From Anniella stebbinsi (taxonomy: Eukaryota > Chordata > Lepidosauria > Squamata > Anniellidae), in NCBI GenBank assembly GCA_029215795.1, contig JARDYH010000001.1, positions 227,567,654 through 227,631,653 on the forward strand: DNA of 64,000 nucleotides, in the 5' to 3' direction. Below are positions 44,405-55,323 of the stretch, one piece after another (positions within the stretch are counted from its first letter, which is position 1; every line of letters starts with the position of its first letter). Below the pieces are notes generated by a model, which saw only the letters and a program-made list of their open reading frames with translations, did no database searches and was not told the DNA's origin. A program made the position numbers and the translations under genes.

Positions 44405-44505
44405 TATTGTGTGTGTGTGTTTGCGTGAGAGAGGGAGAGAGAGAGAGAGAGCCACTTTGAACTTTTTGGAAAGGCCAGATATAAATGTTTTAAATAAATA
44501 AATCA
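44405..44505 (+). repeat. (TG)n and (AG)n microsatellites with a LINE tail
   Basis: GTGTGTGTGTGT at 44408-44421 and AGAGAGAGAGAGAG at 44431-44452 are followed by AGATATAAATGTTTTAAATAAATAAAT, a LINE-type 3' tail. Confidence 0.6.
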
Positions 44506-45192
44506 CAATATAAGTGAGCAAAACTCCGACACTTGAGAAGTATAGCCGGAAGCAGAGCCGTAAAGGAAACAGATAAAGGGTTGTGTTTAGAATTCGGAAC
44601 AAAAGCCATGCCCTCTCCTTTACAAGCTTCTATTTCTGAGACTCTGTGTACCCTGATTGGCACAGTTGACACCAGCAAATCATGGAAATTTTAACTCCTG
44701 GATGTTAGATGGAAAGGCCACCCAGCCATTTCATTATATCCTAATTAATAATACACTTCAATAAAAATTAATGTAATCATTATGATATTCGGCAGCTTTG
44801 CAGATCTCCTGCTGAATATTAGCTGTTCTGCAACAGAACATCCTCTGATTTCTACTGTTGGAAAGTTAAGGCTGATGTTATTCTGATTCTCCTGTTATGT
44901 CCTTGAACATACCTGAAATTAAAATCTATATTAGAGAAATGTTATTAAAATGTAGTCTGAAGTTAGATCCATTGACTTAGAATGGCAATAAATGTTCTGT
45001 TGAACCTAATATGAACCTAATTATTTAGCGCTCTCTCCACAAATAAGACAATTTGGGTAGAGAGACTGCCCACTCAACAACTTTGTGTGAACCAGAAGTT
45101 TTGCATAGTTTTCCCTCCATCCTAAAAGGTTGAAATGTCTCTCCTAAAGTTTAGATATTGGCAGTCAGAGCTTTAAGCTAAAATTTGCTGAT
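44506..45192. other. unique sequence, possible conserved non-coding DNA
   Basis: 44730-44900 has TCCTAATTAATAATAC, AAAATTAATGTAATCATTATG and GCTGAATATTAGCTG: dense homeodomain-type TAAT motifs in non-repetitive DNA. Confidence 0.3.
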
Positions 45193-45200
45193 ATTTGTGG

Positions 45201-45692
45201 TAGGCTGACCAGACCCCCCGGGGTTTCCCGGTCCTAAACGGGAAAAATGGGCTAAACCGGGCCGACGGGGCCCCAGGGGGCAACCTCCGGGAAACAGCTC
45301 GTTCTCCTCCCGCGAGGAGGGGGGAGCGGCGTGGGGCGGGCAGCGGCGCGAGGCACTTGCCTGCTGGGGCGTCTGCTTCCCTCCGCTGCTCGGAATCTAC
45401 TGAGAAACAGGCTTCGCGGCCTGTCCCTCAGTAGCGCGCCGGGTGATGACGTCATCACCCGGCACGGTACTGAGAGACAGGCCAGGAAGCCTGTTTCTCA
45501 GTAGATTCTGAGCACTGGAGGGAAGCAGATGCCCCAGCCAGTAAGGAGTGCGGGGCGGGCGGCGCGGGGCTTGCGTGCGGGCAGCGCGGGGCGTGGGGGC
45601 GGCGTGGGGGGGCTGCGTGGGGGGGGTTGTTTTGGGTGGGTGGGGTGGTGGTGGGGGTCTGGTATTTTGATCCTCAAAATCTGGTCACCCTA
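45201..45692. mobile_element. hAT-like MITE with GC-rich central palindrome (492 bp)
   Basis: Termini TAGGCTGACCAGA and TCTGGTCACCCTA; perfect 8-bp duplication ATTTGTGG at 45193-45200 and 45693-45700. The centre is a palindrome around TGACGTCA (45447-45454), with arms GCCTGTCCCTCAGTAGC / GTACTGAGAGACAGGC and AATCTACTGAGAAACAGGC / GCCTGTTTCTCAGTAGATT. Termini belong to the 39479-type group, but the core resembles that of the 17866-type group. Confidence 0.85.
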
Positions 45693-45700
45693 ATTTGTGG

Positions 45701-47120
45701 CATCTTGCCTTTGTCTTTTGCCTTGGTCTTTTGCCCTCTTTGGTCTTCAGTGCCACCCACAATTGAGTGCCGCCCCCGAGAGCGTTTCCAAAATGGATTT
45801 CAGCTTTCAGGCCGAAAGAGGTGCTGTAGTCCTGGCTTAGAGCACGGAAATATGGAACATGGGTATTGGGAAGAGTTCTTGGATCCCAAACAATGGGAAA
45901 CACGGGGGTGGGGGGGGCAGGAAATGGCAACTTGAGTAGATTGCACCTGCTGGCTGGAGCTATTAGAACCATTGGATGCATAATGACTGAAAGACAATGC
46001 TTTTCACATGCCTAAGACTTCTGAACTATCTGCAACAATACAGCAATTAGTCTCTTGTAATTCTAATCTTTGGTTTTAATCCACAATATTCCACAGAGAA
46101 GGTATAATGTAACATTTCAAAACACTTCACCATACTTCATCACTGGGATTTGTCACATGATTGACATCAATTGTTTATTAAATCTCCTTTTAAATTATAG
46201 CTTTGGTTCATTTATTTATTTCTTAAAAATAAGGTATTAGTTATTGTATGCCGAATATATTCGCATAAGAAATCTGCTCTACTGTTGGAGAGCAGAAGGG
46301 CCATGTTGGAGTTTGACTTGCAAGTTGCATTTATGTCTGTGAGATCTACACACAACTTTGTGTTTGAAAGGAGCTTAATGAAAGTGAGGGAAGAAAGGAA
46401 GCCAGTAGCAGTCCAACCTTCTGTACTGACAGGATTCCTGAGTTCCCACAGACTGCAAGTTGTTAATGTTTTCACTGATAAGGTCTGGTGAAGATTCCTT
46501 CCTGGTGGGTGAAGTAGAGCCTGGGAGAATCACCTCCTTAGCTTCCTGTGTAAACTGGGATGTTTCTAGTCCAGTTGCTTCAGTTTCAGAATCTGATTCT
46601 GATTGATAGCCTGAAACTCCTTCCCCCACCCCAAGGGGAAGAGGCCTGGTTATGACAGCTTTCTATCAGCAGGGAGGATCTTCCACAAGGGCCTATTCAA
46701 GGAGGTGATCACCAACCTGCTTTCTAGAATAGTAGAATCTTAAGAGGGCTGAACCTTTGATATTTCTGAACATGTTCAGCTTTCAGTTTCTGACCAATGA
46801 GAGAAAAAATCCTTGCAAATCAAAGAAGAATAGAAAAACCTGGCCACTCTGTGGGCCAATATACATGAGAAGATGCCTATACTCCGCATCACTTATCTGT
46901 CAATCAGACCAGATATGTGGCTCATGAAAGGGGATGAACACCTTTGACTGACCTGCACATTTTCTTGATTTTCTTTGCATCTGTGGGGACTAGAAACAGC
47001 ATACATCGTTATGAGAGCTTAAAATCCCAATTCAATGATGTACCAGCCTGGCAACAGGTGAAAGCCTGGAATCTTGTCTTTTAAATACCTTGATTTTAGG
47101 TACTCTAACAAACCCTGTCC
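45701..47120. other. unclassified sequence
   Basis: No host exon recognised. The minus frame at 46375-46629 has an acidic/Ser-Thr-rich stretch (SESDSETEATG) that I cannot place. It may be part of an LTR retroelement since TGTCATAACCAGGCC occurs at its upstream side, but no second LTR is visible. Confidence 0.3.
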
Positions 47121-47126
47121 CTCCAA

Positions 47127-47253
47127 GGCCATTTCTACACCAGGCTGTTTGCTTGGGCTGGGCCCTGGCTGGGCCCTGTGTGCCGATGGTGTGTATTAGG
47201 TACTTCCGGGATAGCCCTCCCTCCCTCTACACCCCAGTGGTGTAGAAATGGCC
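47127..47253. mobile_element. Harbinger-like MITE (127 bp)
   Basis: GGCCATTTCTACACCAGG and GTGGTGTAGAAATGGCC are inverted termini; CAA repeats at 47124-47126 and 47254-47256. Termini match those of 61101-61641. Confidence 0.85.
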
Positions 47254-48060
47254 CAAGTCTTTCTGCTCTCCTTCCAAAGTATGTTTAGAGGGACTATTTG
47301 TTTCTTGGATATACCCTGCCACATGGCTCCACAGAGACATGTCTTTACTATACCAAGGGTGCATGTTTACTCATGCTGTCTGGGGCTGCTGCCTTACTTA
47401 GCAGAGATATATCCAGACCTATTGTAACTTGGTTGTCATTTTTGACTGTAGTTTTGAAATCATTTATGTCTCGTAGATAGTTGATAGAGTGTGTATGGTG
47501 TTTGGAAACAGAACAGGAGCTCCAGAATTCTGTACGTATTGCATATGATCCCTTCGTATTCATGCACATGTATTTATATGCATACACATTAGATACAGAA
47601 TGGACCTTACCTCCACCCCACCCCACTCACCAGAGATATCACTTCTAGAGAACTGGGGAGGTGAGTAACTGAACCCTGAAAATGACAACTCTAGGAAATC
47701 ATGAAAAAGATTTTAACGAGACAGCTCCAAAAACAGAGATTTACGAGGGACAAAAAAGTTCTGTCCTTGGTAAATAGAGACATAATCTGCCATTTCTCAC
47801 ACTGTAGATGCTGAGATATGTTTTGAATGGTGATTGCATAATATCAGACAATTTATTCGAAAAACATAACAATATACATTCACTTTTATTCCGGGACACC
47901 TGTTGTGGCCGTAAATGAATATAGAATACAGAATACTGCACAATGCATACTTGCGCTGGGACAATGATTGTTGTGGAGAATAGGAGTGTTACAATTCTTT
48001 GTCCCTCTTTTCATTTGTAAAATGTTCAACAGTTTGAATAGTGAATACTGATTGGGGGAG
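47254..48060. other. unique sequence
   Basis: No feature seen. Confidence 0.4.
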
Positions 48061-48064
48061 AAGG

Positions 48065-48430
48065 CTTATGGCCTTACAGGGCCTTTTCTGCAGTGGACTC
48101 ACACCTCTGGAATAAGTTGCCATCAGGGGTTCGCCAGGTCCCATCATTTAGGAAGTACTGAAAACCTACTCCTTTACTCTGGCCTTCTCCTGATTATGTT
48201 TTATCAGACTGGGTTGTAGTTGCAGTCGTATATGGTGGGTTCTGTTTTTATGCTGCTGTTTGTTGATGTTGCTGTTTTTTATTGCTGTATCGATTTTTAT
48301 TATTAGGGCTTTATTGTTTTGTTTTTATTACAGTATTGTTTTATTATGTAAATGTTATTGTTGTATATTACCTTGGGAGGGCTCTTGCCCTGAAAGGCAG
48401 CCAAGAAACATCTTAAATAAATAAATAAAT
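48065..48430 (+). mobile_element. L2/CR1-clade LINE 3' end
   Basis: CAGGGCCTTTTCTGCAGTGG, then GGAATAAGTTGCCATCAGG (the LWN.LP block) lead into TTGGGAGGGCTCTTGCCCTG, AAAGGCAGCCAAGAAACATC and a TAAATAAATAAATAAAT tail at 48413-48432. Confidence 0.65.
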
Positions 48431-48464
48431 AAGCCAGAGTTGTTAGCTATCCTTTGAATCAGCC

Positions 48465-48580
48465 TTCCCCAACTTAGTACCCTCGAGAACTGTTGGATTG
48501 TAAATCCCACAATTCCCAGACAGATGGAAGTAATGGGAGTTGCAGTTAAAAACATCTGGAGGGCACCAGGTTAGGAATGG
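48465..48580. repeat. palindromic interspersed repeat
   Basis: CTTCCCCAACTTAGTACCCT, TTGTAAATCCCACAATTCCC and AATGGGAGTTGCAGTTAAAA, then ATCTGGAGGGCACCAGGTTAGG. Confidence 0.65.
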
Positions 48581-48669
48581 CTAATCTATAGAAGCAAGAC
48601 TTTTTTATTGTTGATGGGCACCAACCAGCCAAAGTTAAGTGCTGTTAAGCCCAGCTCATTTCCTACATC

Positions 48670-48762
48670 ACAAACCTGTGGCATTGAGCAGGGGGTTGGA
48701 TGCAATGGCCTCATGGGCCCCGTCCAACTCTACTATTCTTTGATTCTATGATTCTGAGTCCT
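48670..48762 (+). mobile_element. CR1 LINE 3' end
   Basis: GGTTGGATGCAATGGCCTCA, CCGTCCAACTCTACTATTC and TTTGATTCTATGATTCTGAG: the CR1 terminus with its 8-bp-type tail repeats. Confidence 0.75.
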
Positions 48763-49190
48763 TCTCCTTTAAATTACTTTGTAAAATGTTTAGCACATTT
48801 ATATGCTGACAAATAAATCAATTGTAGTCAACTTCAGCTGGATCATTATGATAGATTTTCCTAAAAAAACAACTTTGGCTAGATCATACCCAACTTTGCT
48901 AATGGTTCCCATCCCCTAAATCAAAGTGGATAGTATCCTAGGCTGGCCTTTCAAGTACAATAAAAATAAATTAAATAACCTTTATGACACCCCAACTTTG
49001 TTGCCTAATGCAGCTACCCCACTCTGCCTAATGGTAGGATCATTCCTGAATCCAGCCCATGTTTACCCAAAGAGGGAAAGATCTTCTTTGTGTCATTTGC
49101 TGACTGTTTGGTAGCCTGCCAGCCACTTCCAGGCTTTGGAGAATTTACCTTTACCTGCCATCTTTCCTCCTGTGACCACTTGTTGAGGGG
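48763..49190. other. unique sequence
   Basis: No feature seen. Confidence 0.4.
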
Positions 49191-49194
49191 AAAA

Positions 49195-49340
49195 CCACAA
49201 GTAGGATGGAAGGGTGCTGTTGCTCTCATGCCCTACTTGTGGATTTCCTGTTGACAGCTGGTTGGCCACTGTGTGAAGAGAATGCTGGATTAGATGGAAC
49301 TTTGGTCTGATCCAGCATGGCTCTTCTAAGATTCTTATGT
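49195..49340 (+). mobile_element. CR1/L3-like LINE 3' end
   Basis: GGTTGGCCACTGTGTGAAGAG, GGATTAGATGGAACTTTGG, TCTGATCCAGCATGGCTCTTC and TTCTTATG; same tail as 6655-6840 and 16895-17337. Confidence 0.7.
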
Positions 49341-50655
49341 CCTCTTCAGCTGCTGTTTCCTCCCCCTTGGATTTGGGAGGTGGGGGGTGGGGGGAAGGAC
49401 TCACAAACCTATCAGGGGTTTAGGAGCATCCATCAAGCACCCTTTGAAATTGTGCTCACAAATCCTGGATGGGTTTGCAAGCTGAACAGGGGGGTGTTTT
49501 GCAATCTCAAATAATATTAGAAAGGGCAAGGAAGTGCTCAGCTGTAACCAGTATCAGCATTAGATCCCCCACTTTTTTTTTAAAAAATGTCGGTATGAAT
49601 GGAACTATAGACTGGAGGAGCTGAGCATGTCAGGACACATCCAAAGTGGAGTGTGGTAGGATTAGGGGCATATCCAGGACAGGCATAGATGGAACCAGAA
49701 GGATCTGGACCTCTCCCCCACCCCCATATTGATTACTTGACAGAAAACTGATTTAATTGGTCAGAGTATTTGTCTGCTTGAGTTGTATCTTTTTTCATTT
49801 TTACATTTTAGTACATGTCTTAAATTCAGTATAATAGATTCAGTACATTTAGCTTGATACCATATATTTCTCATAGCATAGCCATTTTGAGAAAATGTTT
49901 GAAACCACTGTCAGTAGTTTAAGATGCTGAGTTTCTCCAGCCCACTGCTAGGGAAGCTCCTTCTTTTGAAACCTGCTTCTCAAGGCCTCTCCCAGTTCAT
50001 AGTCCCCAGTAAGAACTCTGGTGAGTTCCTATACATTAATAACCTACCTGATCTGTACCATATTATACCCTTAAGAGCAATGAGGATGCCATGACAGCGT
50101 AAGTGAAAGAGCACATTTGTACCATGCTCAGAAAAGGTTGTTGCATTTGTTTTGGAGAAAGAGACTGCACTACAGAATTTAATGCCTACATTCTATGGCA
50201 AGGTGTTGTTGTTTCACTGTTATTGTTTCTTATGTGGAAAATAATAATACTAATAATACTAATAATACTAATACAAAAAAGAAGAAAATACTTTGGAAAA
50301 TGTATTTAGTAGGTGATTCAAAATCACAAAAGTGAGGAAGGAAATCCAGACTTCAGTGTTCGACAGTCTATCCTCTCTCTCTCTCTCTTTCCCCGACTGT
50401 CTCTTTCTCTTAACACTCCCCATTACTTTAGAAGCTTCAAATTGTGGCTGATTTCACATATCAAAAGCTGTAATACACCTGGAGACAAAGGGGTGAATTA
50501 AGGATGCAGCATCTGACTTAACTCTGCGTTTCCTGGCTGTAGTGGATTTAACATTATTTGAACACACTTTTCTATGGTTTAATGTAGAATTATTTCAGGG
50601 CAGAACTTGGTGGCAGGGAAGTAGCTGACACCCTCTCTGCTTCTCCTAACCCTTT
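49341..50655. other. unique sequence with simple repeats
   Basis: A (ACTAAT)n-like patch at 50245-50275 and a (CT)n patch at 50374-50390. No gene recognised. Confidence 0.4.
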
Positions 50656-50657
50656 TT

Positions 50658-50666
50658 AAAGAGAGG

Positions 50667-50697
<31 letters not shown>
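50658..50697. repeat. (GA)n microsatellite
   Basis: Run of AGAGAG units with few interruptions. Confidence 0.85.
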
Positions 50698-50698
<1 letters not shown>

Positions 50699-50699
50699 C

Positions 50700-51365
50700 T
50701 TCATCTTAATTAAAGTTTAATTAAGGATCACGTTTGGCAGTACTTTTCACACCGATCGACACCAGCAGATTTTCTAGGGCTTAACTTTATCGTGCAGAAA
50801 ATCCTCTTTTATTACTCTCAACCTGTTGTAAAAGCTGTTGGCACAGAGCAATGGCTGCTTCATTCAGCCGCCTTGTTTGCCGCTGGAAAAATCCCAAGTC
50901 TCTGGAGATAGCACCACAGTGGTTCAATTTAATATCTATCCTATCACTACAAGACTCTAGCTCATTATTAATGATACTATTCATTAATTTCTTGTTGGGC
51001 TGATGTTGTTATTTATTAAAATATTAAAGAAAGCTCCTGAGACACATACATAATGAGAGACACCTCCGTTTCATGAGCAATACCAGCGGAAGGGAATGAA
51101 TATACTGTAGATTTACCCATAGCCCCATACACTCTCCCTCCCTCATTAGTCCTGCTACATCTCGGAGTGACACAGTAAATTCATTTTGTGCACTGTCCAA
51201 TCAGAGCATAATACAAATGTGGGGCTCTTTTTTTAATGAGCCATTCCTATGCAAAATGAATTGACTACTGTCTAACTCATCTAATCTGCCTCTATTTTGG
51301 GAGAAGGACTAAATTGCTTATATTTATATAGGAAATAAATAAGAGTTGGCATAAGGTAGCTTCCC
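50700..51365. other. strong candidate conserved non-coding element
   Basis: A TE-free block with many developmental transcription-factor-type motifs: CATTATTAATGATAC and TTCATTAATTTC (homeodomain), CACACCGATCGACACC, TGTCCAATCAGAGC (CCAAT), CTATGCAAAATGAATT (octamer-like) and TAATGAGCC. It resembles vertebrate long-range enhancers near transcription-factor genes. A minus-strand frame of 65 codons (50787-50984) lies in it. Conservation itself cannot be seen here. Confidence 0.4.
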
Positions 51366-51550
51366 CCAGCACCCCCTTTCCTTTTTCAGGCTTGCATTTG
51401 GAAAAATTCAGCCTTCCTACATTCTATATTTTAAAAACCTGACACCTTAGCTAAACTAAATCCATGCATGACATTTAAACATGCGAAGGTTGTATTTAAA
51501 ATAGCCCAAACAAGCAATTTGTACACTGTAGTGGCTATTTGATATTAGCT

Positions 51551-51584
<34 letters not shown>

Positions 51585-52570
51585 GGTGCCTACAAAACAC
51601 ATGATCTTTGCCCAGATTTTCAGTGCAGAACTTTTGAGATCGTAGCTTCCTTGAATGGGCTTAAAATAAGGGAATAAACATAATAATAAACTCAAATTTG
51701 CATCTATTTTAAGAATTTTTTAATCACAGGTTGTTGTTTTTTTGTTTTTTTGTTTTTTTGTTTTGAGTTATTGGCGTTAGCTTGGAAGTGTATCTTCATT
51801 TTACAGTTTGCCTTTTGCCACTGACTGAAATGAGCCCATCGAAATCTGCATAACAATTGAGGTAGCATCTGAAGGGTAAAGTTTTAATTTGTTCTATATG
51901 GTTGTTGTTTTCACCCCTGCGCAAATAATTGCTATGGGGGAAGAAATACCTCACTGTTTTGAGGGGATTAACTGGGCATAATTGCAGCTCATTTTGATCC
52001 CTCTTTTAATAATGGATCCTCTCAATCCGTACTCAGTGCAGCAGCTTTGTGTGGATTGCAAGCTAGTTTCAAAGCATTTATGTATACCTCTAAGGCCTTT
52101 GTACTGTGAATTCACAGTCATTTGTTTCTTGAGGGGAGGAAAAGGAGTGTGATTTAGAAGCACAAGAGATACACCACGACATTCTTATTTGCAGTTTAAA
52201 TGACCAAGCAACCATAGAAGTCAAGTATCAACACAATAATGGGCTAACACATGCAGCACTGGATGGTTGATTATAAGGACGGACTATGCAAACTTCTGGA
52301 AGCAATGGTTAGTTTGCTTTGAGTATGCTGCAGAGTTTTACCTATTTTAAGTACTTTGGATTCTGGAGTCAACCCAGTGTTTATATTAAATTTTTAAAAA
52401 TGTTCCCCCCCTCCCTACTCCAGTGGGCCTCAGGATAGAGTGTTGTTGTTTAAGGGATGGCTCTAGTCCTTCTTCCTTAGATTACTCTGCTCCCAACGGA
52501 AGTAATGGATGACATCTGCTGTCTACCCTGTCTCATATTGTGTGTGTGTGTGCGTATGTGTGTGTAAATA
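51366..52570. other. unique AT-rich sequence
   Basis: Contains (AT)n at 51553-51582 and a GTTTTTTT-type run at 51728-51765. A (TG)n patch lies at 52540-52565. No gene recognised. Confidence 0.45.
51553..51582. repeat. (AT)n microsatellite
   Basis: About 15 uninterrupted TA units. Confidence 0.9.
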
Positions 52571-52574
52571 AAAA

Positions 52575-53036
52575 TGCAACTGGTGCCTCCAGAAACAAAG
52601 CTGGATCAAAGAGCACCCCCAAACAACAAACCTGTTCCTAGATAGCAGGGATGGGGAACGTGTAGTGCTCCAGAAATTGTTTGACTGCAAGTCCCATTAT
52701 CCCTCACCTTTGGCTATGTTGGCTATGGATGATGGTAGTTGCAGTCCACCAACATCTGAATGTCCATACATTTGCCCCCTCTGCTTTGGAGGGAGTGCAA
52801 CTCTGTTCAGAAGAGGGCAAATGCTATTAGCTCAGGCAGATGGACCACCCATGAACAGCACTTCCACCCTGCCTGAATTGAGCTTCAGTTTATTGGCCTT
52901 CATCCTGTCCATGAGTGTGCCCAGACACTGAGACAGTTCCAGTTCCAGACCTGAATGTGATGAAACAAGAAACAAGTAGAGTTCGGTTCTTCTGTCCCAC
53001 TCTGCATTCTGCTGCAAAGGGGATGTTTCATTCATT
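52575..53036 (-). mobile_element. L2/CR1-clade LINE reverse-transcriptase fragment, split by a repeat
   Basis: The minus strand reads QCLGTLMDRMKANKLKLN around 52900 (RT palm/thumb region), and TTGGGGGTGCTCTTTGATCC at 52600-52620 continues the same protein downstream. The palindromic repeat at 52647-52760 sits between the two parts. Frameshifted and stop-containing. Confidence 0.65.
52647..52760. repeat. palindromic interspersed repeat inside a LINE
   Basis: GGGGAACGTGTAGTGCTCCAG, TGCAAGTCCCATTATCCCTC, GGATGATGGTAGTTGCAGTCC, then ACCAACATCTGAATG. Inserted after the LINE. Confidence 0.65.
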
Positions 53037-53039
53037 ACA

Positions 53040-53125
53040 TTTCTATGCATTCATTCATTACATTTCTATACTGTCCAGTAGCCCAAACTCTCTGGATGGT
53101 TTACAAAGATTAAAAACCTTAAAAA
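53040..53125 (-). mobile_element. LINE 3' tail
   Basis: TTCATTACATTTCTATACTG and CCAAACTCTCTGGATGGTTT, as at 16250-16300. Confidence 0.6.
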
Positions 53126-53284
53126 TACACTTTTATGTATAATATAAAAACAGTTTAGCCACAAACATATACAAAGAGCAGACACACATCCAAACAACTA
53201 TAGTTTAAACTCCCTTGTAGTTTAAAGGATCTAGTGGGGATTTGGCTAGAAGGATGTATACCACCCATTGACTCTCCTTCAGAG

Positions 53285-53620
53285 GCCTTACTCAGGTTTG
53301 ATAGGTGGCTACCAGAGAAACAGCCTTTTTGGGGTGGGGGCAGTGGCACCACAATTATGGAATGCCTCTCCAGAAAGGCTTGAGCATGTTGTGGCCTCTT
53401 TGGTGCCAAGGCATTTTAAGATCATCATTTAGTTCTTCCATCTTAATGTTTTGTCATTGCCGGTTCTATGCTTGGTTCTTTAGTTTTGTACTATAATGGT
53501 TGTTATTGCGTTTGTGTTTTGGTTCATTTGTTTTTAATTGTTTACTGATTTGAACTGTTTTTAATTGTTCTTGTTATTGTTAATTTGGCAGTATACAAAT
53601 GCTGTAAACAAACAATTTAG
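53285..53620 (+). mobile_element. L2/CR1-clade LINE 3' end, diverged
   Basis: TGGCACCACAATTATGGAAT (LWN block) and GAAAGGCTTGAGCATGTTG lead to TTGGCAGTATACAAATGCTG; coding frame broken. Confidence 0.55.
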
Positions 53621-54575
53621 ACCTCAGTTTCCTCCTGCTTGCTTCCCTTCATCCTTATTCCGAGGTCAAGCAGCTGTGGGCACATAGCTCTGCACGGCTC
53701 TCTACTTCAAACTTTCCTATGCTGCTTGAACACAGAAAGAAAACACAACCATCGTCCCTGACTGTTTTGGGGATTGGGGAGCCAAGAGTAATTTTAAAAA
53801 AATCCCCATGTTTTCCTACATTGTTTTGGGGTTCCCACTCCCCATTTGCGGGAAACCACTCTGGCCCTCTCCCTGGCCACCATGGTCATTATGCAACATA
53901 AATTATGTTGCGTTGGTTCAGGTAACCCTGCTTTGCCAGCTGACACAACTTGTGTTGTGCTAGAGGTCTCTCATACTAGTGCAATGTAATTTACCTTAGT
54001 GCTCCTGCTGACGTGGATACTGTCCCATGTCTGCAGAGATGATGCCCATTTTCTTAATAGGGGTACGGAGATATTCTCTCTGAGCTATGGTCAGCATCCT
54101 ATGGATCTTTTATTGCCAAGATATCAGTATCTCGCATTCTTCCTGCATTGCATCTCCTGCATTGATCGGGGTTTGGACTGGATGACCTCCAAGGCTCCCT
54201 CCAACTCAATGATTCCTATCTGCTCAAAACACATCATACATATTGTAGTGTTTGTGATAGGCCCATTCTTTGAGCCAGGCCAGGATTTCTGAATGACCTG
54301 CATTAAGTACAGACAATCCATCCCAGGTTTTGTACCAGACTGGCAAGGCAAAGGCCCGTCTGCCTGTGGCTGCCTGCAAAGAAGGAATACTAAAATGAAT
54401 GACTGCCACCTAAGTTTTGTGTGGAACCAGATTCCTATTTCCAAGGGTCCCAGGTCTGTGGACACAACACATATGGTCTTGGTAATCTTTGCAGCAACCC
54501 TGTGAGATAAGCCATCATTGTTGTCCTAATACTTTAGTTGAAGCTCTGAATCTGAAAGAAAATGGCTTGGTTCAG
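53621..54575. other. unique sequence with one CR1 end
   Basis: A CR1-like 3' end lies at 54150-54222 (TTTGGACTGGATGACCTCCA, CCCTCCAACTCAATGATTCC). No gene recognised. Confidence 0.45.
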
Positions 54576-54577
54576 TC

Positions 54578-55231
54578 CAGTGCTGTGCCGAAAATTTCTC
54601 CCATATTTTTTCAACCATTCTCATTCAATCTGATAGAAAAGAAATCGCTTTGGAAGAGAAATTCAAAGGAGAAGAAATCCTGGAAAAATTCTCATGGTTT
54701 GCTTTGGGCTTCTTATGTTTAATTTACATATGAAATGGCTGTGGAGTGTACAGAGATCCATTGTACAGTAATTTCTGTGGCAGCCTGTAGACTCCTCAGC
54801 TTCCCGCACTTCAATTAAGGCCATCATGAGCTAGACATCATGAGGTAATTCCTCCCATGGGGCTTTTTCAGTTCAGGAACTGCAGGTGGCCTGTGCAATA
54901 GACAGAGAAAACACACACAGCACCCTTGGTCGCTTCACAGTGATTAGTAAGCTCAAAACCCAAAAGAAATTCAAAATTCTGCCTCAGAAAAGGGGAAGCC
55001 TCAAAACAGTTTGTGCCGTTGCCACTTGCAGTAGCAGTCCAATAAAGCAAAAGCCCTTAGAATAAAAAAGAATAAACCTGTGCTACAATCCCTGCCAATA
55101 GTGAGCCCTATCTGTGAAAAACTGTTGGAGAATTTCTTTTCCCCTAGGAGAAATTCAGTGAAATAGTCCCCCAATTTCTCTGTCCACAAATAGGCTGGAG
55201 ACTTTTGAAAGGCCATTTGCACACAGCTCTA
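54578..55231. mobile_element. hAT-like element, intact relative of 7879-10715
   Basis: It starts CAGTGCTGTGCCGAAAATTT and ends TTTGCACACAGCTCTA. Interior blocks ACCATTCTCATTCAATC, GCAGCCTGTAGACTCCTC and CTATCTGTGAAAAACTGTTG are collinear with the two halves of the outer element at 7879-10715. The flanks (GTTCAGTC / CTGCAGAC) match at 5 of 8 positions only, so this is an older insertion or a partly eroded duplication. Confidence 0.7.
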
Positions 55232-55323
55232 CTGCAGACAATCCATTACATTCCTGGCTGTGCTGGCATTTTACCAGAAGCTTCCAGCTCATGGCATACC
55301 CTTGCTCACTAGACCAACCAGAT

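Noticed and set aside
46375..46629. Acidic Ser/Thr-rich minus frame as a host protein
   Set aside because: Low complexity, no domain or splice support; possibly an LTR-element fragment but no ends found.
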